Assembly (NCBI GenBank): GCA_025769875.1
Contig: JAGFNK010000169.1
Span: 1 to 64,000 of the forward strand
Source of the DNA: Russula earlei
Taxonomy: Eukaryota; Basidiomycota; Agaricomycetes; Russulales; Russulaceae
Length of the DNA: 64,000 nucleotides
Direction: 5' to 3'
This document shows positions 35,101 to 44,199 of this stretch, piece after piece. A program made the position numbers and the translations under genes. Each line of letters opens with the position of its first letter. The first letter of the stretch is position 1. The notes beneath the pieces are model-generated. The model saw only the letters and a program-made list of their open reading frames with translations. It did no database searches and was not told the origin of the DNA.

Positions 35101-37206
35101 AAGGCATCTTGGAGATGCTGCTGCATATTTCTGGTGCTGCCAGAGAAGCTGGAGGGAAGGATGAATCTCTTGCCTAGTTGGCTTCTGTCAACATCAACAT
35201 TGGCAGCAACAGCATCTGCCAGACCCTCATAGATCTCCACCCTGAGCTGGTCTTGATTCAGCTTGATAAAGTTAAGGCGATGCTGCTCTGCAATGGCCCA
35301 TTCTTCACAGACATACTCTTGAAAGAGCTTGCCAGAGAGGAAGATGTGATGAGAGTCAATGAGATGAGGGCGAATGTGAAGGCGATAGCGATGGAACTGA
35401 GCCAAAGAGACAGATCTCTTCTTCTCATTCTGAGTTGGCTCACCATCAACATTCTGATAGGGGATGTTTGGGAACCACCCCAGCTGCCCAGTGGGAAAGA
35501 GGAGGACATATCTCAAGGAGGGATAAAAGGGGTGTGTGTCAGAGATGCGCTGTAGGTGGCCCTCCCTAAGAAAGAGGATGATGTCCTGTGAGTGCTTGAG
35601 CTCATCCCCATCACCTGGAATAATGACAGCAATCTCATTGATGGCAGCATCAGGGGAATTATAGCGATGCCTATCACATGTAGCATCAAAGTGAAGTGAG
35701 AGTGTGCAGTTTTTCTCCCTGGGAAGGTGGCATGTCAACTCATAAGCCTGCCTGAACTTCAGGACTGCAGCATGAGAGCGATATAGCATGTCCTGAAGAG
35801 TTTGCATAGTGTTTTGATTGAGGGCAGAGTTGGAGGGATGAGCCATGCGCACATTAAGGGCCATGTCAGGGTCATAAATGTAGAGCTGCGCATATGAAGG
35901 GGCAACATCAGGCCTGTGTGGTGGCAAAAGAGAGCCAATTCTGTGAATGAGCTCCCCATGCAGCTTAAAGACCCAAGGCCCTTGTCCTCCTTGATTCAAA
36001 GAGTGATCCAGCTGCCTTCCCACTGAGGTAAAGGCCAAGGCATTGTTGTAGGAGCGAATATGAAGGCGAAACTGTTTGGAAGTAGGATCTTGGCCAGTGA
36101 GGAGGTCATACAGCTCTGGGGGACATGGGTGAAGAGGAGGAAGAGCAACCTTGCCACTGAAGCAGCACATGCCAAAGATGGGATTTGTCCTGGATGAGTG
36201 GGCAAGGCGCTCATCTAGCCAATGCAGTGCATGGCAAGAAGGGCATTCAATGTTCATGCTTTGAAGGTCATGAATAGTCCATGTGGGATCAAAAGGACGA
36301 CATGCAATTGGCAAGGGGTGAGGTGGCAGCATAACTTGGCCAATGTCAAGATGCTACAATAGGTTTTTTTTAAGCATCTTTTTTCTCAAATTAAATTTTT
36401 AAAACTTACCGGCAAGGGATCTTCAGGGTAAACATGAGGATAAGGATAAGGGTGAGGGGATGGGGCAGGAGATGGAGCAGGAGCAGGAGCAGGAGGGAGA
36501 GGGAGAGCAGGAATAGGAATAGAAGCTTGATTGATAGGAAATCTTGACATTGAAGAAGAGCTAGGAGGCATCAGGCCCATTGAATAACTCTATAGTAATG
36601 AAAGTTAATCAAGGTGGACCATAAATATATTTTGAAAAAAAAACATACAGAAGGAGGGAAAGGATGACCTCTTCTCTGTGGAGGAGGAGGCAGTGTAGCA
36701 AGCTGAGCAGCCAAGTCAGCAGGCAAATGATGGTACTGCCTATTGGGATATGAAAGAGGAAAAGGAGGGTTAGTAGAAAGATCAGGAGCAACCACAGTGG
36801 CAGAGCCAGTTGCATAGACAGAGACAGAAGCAGCAGCACAGCTTGAGCCAGAGCCAGAGCCAGAGCCAGAGCCAGAGGCAACCAAAGTTGACCTTGTGAA
36901 AGCCTGCAAGTTGTGTTTATTACATATGTCCACATTCAGATGGAGTTAACTTACAGGAGCAGGGGAAAGGACAGAAGTCAGAGGAGTCCAAGCATGATGC
37001 TGTGTAGGAGCAGGCATTGGTGGAAGGGCAGCCAATTGGGCAGCCAATTGGTCTGGTAAGTGGTGATATATTTGTCCTTGAAATTCAACAGGTTGTCTGG
37101 CAGGAGTCCTATGCCCTTCAGGACTGCCCAAGACACCACAGGTATGCTGCAGTGGAGGTGCAGCAGTGTGAGATTGTTGAGGAGATGTGGGAGGAGTGTG
37201 AGACAT
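32121..37206 (-). CDS. Helitron RepHel protein, U7 copy
   Basis: Same role as the U3 copy. Exons on minus are 37206-36955, 36903-36649, 36589-36410 and 36353-32121, phase 0 throughout, with introns of 51, 59 and 56 bp, giving about 1,639 aa. All catalytic motifs are intact: HAHI of the HUH site, KYIYKYVYKG, GPGGTGKT, VIWDEAP and VGVSRV. The helicase half is almost identical to U3, while the HUH half carries several private changes (for example VESIASVKAVKYIYK). The start MSHTPPTSPQQ aligns with the other copies. With three uninterrupted copies, recent activity is likely. Confidence 0.9.
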
Positions 37207-37215
37207 GGTTTGGGA

Positions 37216-37286
37216 CTAATGAATAACAGGACATGTGAAGAACATGTTCAAAAAATAGCCAGCTGCCAAAGAGGGGAGGCACTCAC
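37216..37286 (-). other. Conserved 5' leader intron of RepHel (U7)
   Basis: Donor GTGAGTGCCTCC at 37286 and acceptor TTCATTAG ending at 37216, nine bases before the ATG. Upstream leader sequence (37290-37640) is homologous to the U3 leader. Confidence 0.45.
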
Positions 37287-37659
37287 TTTTCAGATAGAGG
37301 TTTGTTTGAGAGTTCAGCAGGGAGGGGTTGATGGTGGGAGGCAAGGCAAGGACAACGCACGCACACAGTCCGGGTGAGGCCCCGAATCGCGTTCGAGCCC
37401 CTGAGCCCCTGAGTCCCACGCTCACCCACTCTTCTCTGCCCACTCATTTCAGCCCTCCTCGTTCTCGACGGTGTTAAGTCCCCTTTCATTGAGTCTGATT
37501 TTTGTGAAGTGCTTTGTGACCCATCTCTATACAGCACTTTCATATCTATGTCTTCCACTGAGAGCACACTGCTCACAACCCCATCTGCCACTTTTAGACC
37601 CTCGCCCCGTTCTCGGTCAGAATCTCCATCACTCAACCAATGTGGTCGTGCCGTCGCTA

Positions 37660-39488
37660 TGAGATGAGGTTGGAAAGGGAGACTGGGGGGGTTGACACCC
37701 CCAGAGGGTCATCACCGCGCTCCTCGGGAAAAATAAGGTCAGATGGAACTGGCGAGTCACAGACAGAGATTTGAAAGAAAAAGGGAAAAAAAAGAAACAC
37801 GCACATCAAGGTGAAAACCACACCGTCTGTGGGGAGAACACGTATCAACATGCCAGTGGGTTGACCGTGGGTGCCAGCAGCACTCGTGTCCCACATCATG
37901 AGACATCCCGCATGCTGTCGCGTTTCGCGGTAAAGGGTGGGAGACGAACGTACCACCTCCGAGTGGGATGCACGCCCACAGCTTAACGGGCCAAAATTGC
38001 GCACGTGTGAAGCCACGCGTGTCTTGCCATCAGAGTATCGAGTGTGGGGATTGGGCGCACGAATGGCCGCGTACATGTGCACAGATCGACCTAGACCTGA
38101 GCCATGGTGGAGAGCTACGTGGCGCACAAATGGCCATCCCGCGGCAGTTGAGAGGTGAGAGTGAACACGCCAACATTAAAACCGAGAACGCACCCGTCAT
38201 GCCAGATTCCTCGAGTGCGTCAACGAAGGGGCCCGGTCATCAACGCGAGGAAGAGAGGGGAATGCAGGCCCGGGCGATAAGCAAAGGAAAGGTTAAAAAA
38301 AGAGAAGAGGTCAGAGACGACAGAAAAGAGAACAAATGGGCCGTTGCACTGAGGGAAGGAAGAGGGATAAGAGAATGAGAGAACTGTGGTGCTAGACTGT
38401 TGTCGCGTTTTTTTTTTTTTTTTTTTTTTTCAGAAAAGGCGCACGGTCGTGGTCATCGCCATCTCGTTGTGGTTGCCACTGTGAGAGTTATACATCGTCG
38501 TAAAAAGGGGGGCTGTCGCTGTAAGGAGATGTCAGAAAGAGCGAGTAAAAAGGAAAATAAGAAAAAAAAAGGGGGGGGCGCACTGGGTTCATGTTTGAAG
38601 GACGACGCACGCTCGTCGAGCACGAAAAATCCCTCGCGTGTTGTCGTGCACAACTCGAGGCAGACCTTCACGGCTGTATCAACACCGTGGTCCTAGCTGT
38701 GCTGTCTCTGTGAGAAAGGGGTAAGAAAAGTGAGCGCAGAAAAAAACTTAAACGAAACGCGCACGGAGTGCCATCGTCGCGGTGGAGGTCATGACCGTCG
38801 TGTTGTGATTGGGAGTGGGGTAGAGACAAACGAAACCCAGCTTCGCGTCGTGAACGTCCAGAGAAGGTGGGGTGGAGGAGAGGGAGGGCAGAGGAGAGAG
38901 CAGAGGACAGGAGAGAAGAGGACAACGCGGCCGCGAAAACGAAAACGCACGATGCCCGTGAGACACCCATAGGCCAGTCGGTTGCACAGGATAGTCTTCA
39001 TGGCCATTTTGGTCTTGAAATCCCCGAGTAGAGAGACCGGGGTGGAGGACAGGCGAGGGGATTTGAAGGGAAAGGAAAGGAAAGGATGAAGCGAAGCGAA
39101 ATGCAGCGCGACCTATTTTCAGAAAACGAAAAAAAGGGAGGGGGGAAATCGAAAACACACCAAATGTCCGAGAACGTCATCAAGTCCTCGTGAACGTCTT
39201 GAAGTGAACGACGGTTGAAGGATGTGGGAGGAGGGAGGAGAGTGGGAGCGGGAGCGGGAGTTGGGTAGAGGAGACGGGAGATGGGAGATGGCAGGAGGGG
39301 GAGGACAGGACAGGACAGGGATGAGCATGCGTCGTCGTCGCGCGACCCCTATTTTCTCAAACGAAAACATTTTTTCACCGCGCGCCAGGTCCCACAAAAG
39401 GCGTTCTTGATAATCGCGCGGTCACAAAAGGCGATTCCGGGAGCCACCCGATCCGCCGACCCTCCCACCCCCTTCGTTTAATTTATAG
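37660..39488 (-). repeat. Non-coding right part of U7
   Basis: Contains a 25-base T run near 38407, then blocks shared with U1, U4 and U5. For example 38940-39340 matches 3713-4070, including the CGAAATCGAAAACACACC stretch and the ATGGGAGATGGGAGATGG triplication. No gene supported. Confidence 0.55.
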
Positions 39489-40232
39489 ATATATAAATCC
39501 ATGTATTAACATATGCCATTGTGTTAAGTTTATCCGAGTCTGCTAAGGCTAAATTGATCGGGCAAATTAAGTGTATATGATCCCCCTCGTGATTCGGGGC
39601 GACTCATGTTGCATCTTAGGTTACATAACGTGGGCACTGAGCTGCCCTCTCTTAAGCATTTCACTAAGTTCTAATTGTTTGGGTTGACATATTTACAATA
39701 ATGCGATGCATGAGGAGAGGGCAACAAATCAATCAATTGTTTTAAAATAATTTGTAATCTGAGCTGAGTCAATTCAGTGGTCAATATATTTCACCTTTAT
39801 TGACCACTGAGTTGAGTTTTAGTGGACTGGACTTATCCATTCCTGTCCGTCGTGTTATAATGATTTTCCGACAAGTCTTGAGTGACAGGGACATGTCATC
39901 CAATAGACCTGTGTCGAACACTGGCGCAACTTTCATCTTTACAATTCTCGAATTTTTGACATCTGATTTTCAAGTTCAATGTGCTCAGGATAACACCTAC
40001 TTGACTTGTTACCAGTCACAGTTCCAACCTTTGATTTACTACACCCAACCGCATCCGAATGAGAGCAAGAGAATCGTAATGACGTGCTAACCATCTATCT
40101 ACCCAACTATCTATGATGAACTTGCCCAATGTCGAATTGTGCACAATCGTCCACCCATTGCTCTGACCATCCCAACACTCCTCGGGATGAGTCAACACTG
40201 AGCAGCTGTGCATGTTTGGAGAATTAGGGTTG
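39489..40232. other. AT-rich intergenic DNA at array edge
   Basis: Unique AT-rich sequence between the Helitron array and the flavoprotein gene. No intact gene, tRNA or clear repeat was seen. It likely holds the 3' untranslated region of the flavoprotein gene. Confidence 0.4.
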
Positions 40233-41838
40233 TCAACGACGCTGCCTAGCTCTCCTCCCTGCTTCTCTTCCGGCGATCCTGCCGAAGACAGCACCAGCAG
40301 TCAACCCACTTCCTCCTGGGTAGTTCTCGTACCACAAACCTCCCACAATCTCTCCGGCGCAATATAGACCCGGAATTGGCCTTCCACTATCTCCAAGTAC
40401 ACTCGCGGTGTCTGGATCAATCCTGAGACCTCCAAACGTGAACGTGATCCCACAAGTCACTTTTACTGCGAACAAGGACGACTCCTCTAGCGGCAGTGCC
40501 CAGTTTGACTTGGGTAGCGATAGCCCATGCGTAGCGACTCCATCTTTCACTGTTGGATCCCACTTGCGCTCGGGGCATGTAGCGGCAAACATACGGGTGG
40601 CACGGTTATACTCTGCAACCGTCCGAATGAATGCGTCGACATCCTCGAGACCATGTGGGACGAGTTTCTGCGCGAGTTCGTCTACACTGTTAGCCCGTAT
40701 CTTCATCACAACCCCATCTCTATATTCCTCTTTTCTCAGCCACCCCTCGGCTCGAGAGTCGAATATCTGGAACGCGAACCCTCCTGGCTGGCGCAGTATC
40801 GCCTTGCCGTAGGCCGCATATGTGAAGTTACGAAAGTCGGCACCCTCGTCGACGAACCGCAAGCCGCGGTTGTTGGCCATGATACCAAGCGGGTATCCCG
40901 ACTTGGTAAATTGGTTGGACAACTCGCGGTCCCCTGTTTCAGCTTGGGTGTGTGCATCCCAACACGTCGCGTGGCAACCAGTCCAGTCTCCCGCGAGCCG
41001 CGCACCGACGGCTTTCGCCATAAAAATACCATCGCCTGTGTTGTATGGTGTCCCTCGAACCTAACGGTACTCCTTAGCGGATTCACAGTAGAGGTGCAGA
41101 GAAATTGTGGCTTACGCGTGCGTTCTCCCAGCCCTCGCCGAGATGCAGGTTTCGTAGGGCGGCACTCGACTCGTAACCCCCCGCGGCCAGAACAATAGCG
41201 GCAGCATATACGCGCTCTTGCTTTCCACCCCTCTCTACCACCACGCCTACAATAGCCCCGTCTTGGACAATAAGTTCTGTAGCAGGAGCCTCGAACCATG
41301 TCTCAACACCCACGCGCTTGAGGGCAGCGCGGTGCGTAGCTATAAGACCTTTACCGCCATCGCGAGTGCTGAGAGCCATGCCGCCCCAAAATTTATGGCG
41401 CCCGTCCACCTTGTAGGCCTGCCTGTTGAACGAGAGCGTGAATGGGACTCCGACGGTTTGTCTGAGCCACTCGATCGCATCTCTCGATTCCTCGACTACG
41501 GTACGCACAAGCCGCGCATCGCTTCTACCGCCACTGAGCCGCATGATGTCGTTCGTGAACTGCTCCGCCGTGTATGGCTCGACGTCGATGCGTGATGCGA
41601 TCGCAGGCGGGACGTTCTCGACGAGCGGGAGAAGGTCCGCGAGGCCCGCGTGGACGGTCCGGTGGGCGCCGGCGGTGAAAAATCCGTTGCCGCCAGCCCA
41701 GATTTCGGGGCATTTGTCGAGGAGCAACACGCGTGTGCAGCCGTGGTCTATAGCTGAGAGCGCTGCACAGGAGCCTGCATGTCCTGAGCCGATGACAATG
41801 CAATCGTATTTTGGGGATGTGGGCATTGGTTGGGACAT
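40233..41838 (-). CDS. FAD-dependent dehydrogenase, fumarate reductase/tricarballylate dehydrogenase-like
   Basis: Two exons on minus, 41838-41116 and 41060-40233, joined in phase 0 over a 55-bp GT-AG intron, giving 516 aa. The N-terminus has the FAD dinucleotide-binding signature YDCIVIGSGHAGSCAALSA, followed by an acidic strand end (LLLDKCPE) and GGNGFFTAGAHR. The middle holds a second FAD signature AAAIVLAAGGYES. The C-terminal half has TFGGLRID and the closing FAD motif GLYCAGEIVGGLWYENYPGG. This set is typical of the FAD_binding_2 family (succinate dehydrogenase/fumarate reductase flavoproteins), closest in feel to TcuA-type tricarballylate dehydrogenases; the substrate is inferred only loosely. 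The start was chosen at MSQPMPTSPKY just before the FAD motif. A 240-bp piece of this gene is duplicated at 56667. Confidence 0.85.
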
Positions 41839-42898
41839 TAGGCGAGGTGTTAATAGTCGAAATCGAAAGGACGCAGTCGGTCCTATTATTGCGAGCGAAG
41901 TATTGCAATTCCAGCCGTAAGGACATCGCTTGTTATAAAAAAGATCTTGAAAAAAAAAACAGGGACAAACATTATCCCCAAGTTCCGTGTCGAGCGGCGT
42001 TGGAGTTGGAGGTGCACCTGTGGTGGCTGTGGCGGGTCGGCCGACCCCACCCGGTTGTCCCGATCTAATTGCGCCTCCAACTTGTATACACCCCAACAGA
42101 GCACAAAAAAGGCTTTTTCAGATACTCTACTCTTTTCTTATGGCTCGCTTAAAGTAGCGTAGCCTCCTTCTTTGTACCCTCAACCTTCGTGTTCCGAATC
42201 TGAGCCAGTGCATTCTCGGGCTACGGTTCCCACATAATTGGTTTTTACTTAAGTTTGCTTTCCCACATGTTTTTATGACGTACGTACGTATTATGTTTTA
42301 GGTGTCTCGTGATGCAAGATGAACTGGTATATGTTCAGTATAAGTATGTGATTTGACAACATTAGGATAGCCATCTGGTGGTGTGGAATCTGGCTTTGCG
42401 CATACGGTTGAGGACCCAGGCCAAACATCCTCCAAAGGTCTACTTTTCCAATTCCTCTAGCTTGAACCGCACATTCCGGCCGGAACATGTGTCAGGGGGG
42501 CTAGGTCCAGACTCCATCTGGAGTCTCCGGTTAGTATTTGTGTGGTTGAGGACCCAGTCCAAAGGCCTGTCCGTCACGTCATTGTCATATTCTTTTCCAA
42601 TTCCTCTCGTGTATCGCCGGTTGTAAAGCTTGAACCCCACATTCCGGGACATGTGTCAGGAGGGCTGCGTTCTACTCCATCTGGAGTCTCCGGTCATCTC
42701 GGGTATGGCGTCGCAGTTTAATCGGCCTTCGGCGGGTTGTGTGGAGGCAATCACTACAGACTCACATAGCAGGCAAACGTACGACTTGCACGGATACTGC
42801 GAACCCCGCACGCATCTGGCATTCATCGGATCCTTACGGTGCATACACTCTCATTTACACCGATGCGTTATATATAAGACCCTCAACCGATTCAGGGT
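41839..42898. other. Intergenic region with imperfect tandem duplication
   Basis: No gene seen. Within it, 42408-42533 and about 42545-42695 are imperfect direct repeats sharing GTTGAGGACCCAG, CTTTTCCAATTCCTCT, CACATTCCGG, CATGTGTCAGG and CTCCATCTGGAGTCTCCGGT. The last element contains the palindrome ACTCCATCTGGAGT. The right part is the 3' flank of the SDR gene. Confidence 0.5.
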
Positions 42899-44035
42899 TC
42901 AGACTGTGGAGGGATTGACAGCAGTGTAACTCCCATCCACCACGATCTCTTGACCATTTGTATAGCACCCCGCTGGGGATGATAGATAAATTACTGTACC
43001 GGCAATCTCGCCAGCTCTAGGGATACAGGTCAGGTCGACCTTGAGATACGCACAATTACAAGTAAACATACGATCCAGGCCGACCAGCGGGCACGGGAAG
43101 TAAGCTCTGGGCGACCCTTGCCATTTCTTCCGGCCCCTTAATCGTATTGAATGTCATCTCGGATTCGTACACGCCCGGTGCAATGGAGTTCACGCGGACG
43201 GGGATGTTCTTGAGAGCTAGCTCAGTTGCGAGCATTTTTGTAAGATGGGTCGCAGCCGCTTTCGAGCTGTTGTATGCGAACTTGTCATTAAGTGTGTCAA
43301 CATTGGCTAATCGCGAGGATACGTTGATTGGTGCACTCACATGTCTCTGCGCGATCTTCAAAACCCCACTTATACTGGTGATGTTGATGACACTAGACGT
43401 GTATCCCTCGACATCTCGACTGCCCTTGTCCAGTAAACCGAGAAAAGCTGTTGTCGTGTAATATATGGAGAAGGTGTTGATCTTATAAAGTTCGGACCAC
43501 GCATCCACGCCGTCATCGTTAAAAAGCGCGCTTCCGATAGTCTCGGCGTTGGTATTTTCCGGCGCCTGAGGATTGTTGAGGAATTCTGTAAGAGGCCCCG
43601 ACACTCCGGCGCTGAGACAAGCATGTAAACTGGCCGGGTCAGTGAACTCGGCCGAAAACGTACTTGTTAACTAATATGTGTAACTTTCCCTCCTTCTCTT
43701 CTATGTACTTTTTTGCCTTGATAATACTATCTTGGATCGAGACATCGAGGGGAAGGCTGGCACAACGAAGGACGGATGTAAGGAGCGGACAACAACAACA
43801 ACTCAACGGTTGCTTGCACGTACGGAAGGATGCTTCCTTTTCCATGTGCTGTCCATTCGTCAGCCACACGTTGCAGGACGCTCTCGCGACGACCTCCGAT
43901 GTACACCTTGGCGCCGTTAGCGGCGAGTGCCTGGGCGATCATGAGGCCGATGCCCGTTCCACCACCGGAAACGAGGGCAATGCGGCCATGGAGGTCGAAA
44001 ATGGTGGAGGTTTGGAGGTCCGTTACTGAAGACAT
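42899..44035 (-). CDS. Short-chain dehydrogenase/reductase (SDR)
   Basis: Four exons on minus: 44035-43824, 43756-43664, 43611-43072 and 43016-42899. All borders are GT-AG and the frame is kept throughout, giving 320 aa. It shows the classical SDR marks in order: cofactor loop SGGGTGIGLMIA, ILVNNAGVSG (rebuilt across the exon 2/3 junction), the catalytic-serine strand INITSISG, the YNSSK pair with the catalytic Tyr and Lys, and the RVNSIAPG turn. The final exon supplies a typical C-terminus with GEIAGTVIYLSS and GQEIVVDG. GRR after the second strand suggests NADP(H) preference. The substrate is unknown. The gene starts 164 bp from the divergent SART3-like gene. Confidence 0.87.
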
Positions 44036-44199
44036 AAAAGATGGAAGGATAGTTGAGCTGGGCGTATGTTGTCTGCCATGGGGATCCTGCCTTATCGATC
44101 ACGATTGGCTGCTGAAGTGAACTCAAGGCCGAAACGGTCCGTCGGACCGCCCAGGGCACCACGTCCCTGTCCTCCTACCCGCTGCGTCCGACTCTCAAG
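44036..44199. promoter_or_regulatory. Short divergent promoter between SDR and SART3-like genes
   Basis: Only 164 bp separate the two opposing start codons, so any core promoters and 5' untranslated regions must share it. No clear TATA box was seen. Confidence 0.4.

Larger units (their letters stand above)
31981..39488 (-). mobile_element. Autonomous Helitron unit U7 (rightmost)
   Basis: This 7.5-kb unit starts with the hairpin pair 31982-32012, carries RepHel (32121-37206), a leader related to U3, and a purine-rich right part (about 37660-39480). Its right end, GGGAGCCACCCGATCC then CCCCTTCGTTTAATTTATAG, is a diverged version of the block seen at the other unit borders. Here it is followed by unique AT-rich host DNA instead of another hairpin. 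This is therefore the 5' end of the whole array; the terminal base is placed near 39488. Confidence 0.72.

Noticed and set aside
38407..38432. Long T run as a retrotransposon poly(A) tail
   Set aside because: No reverse transcriptase, target-site duplication or element body is next to it; it lies within the low-complexity part of U7.
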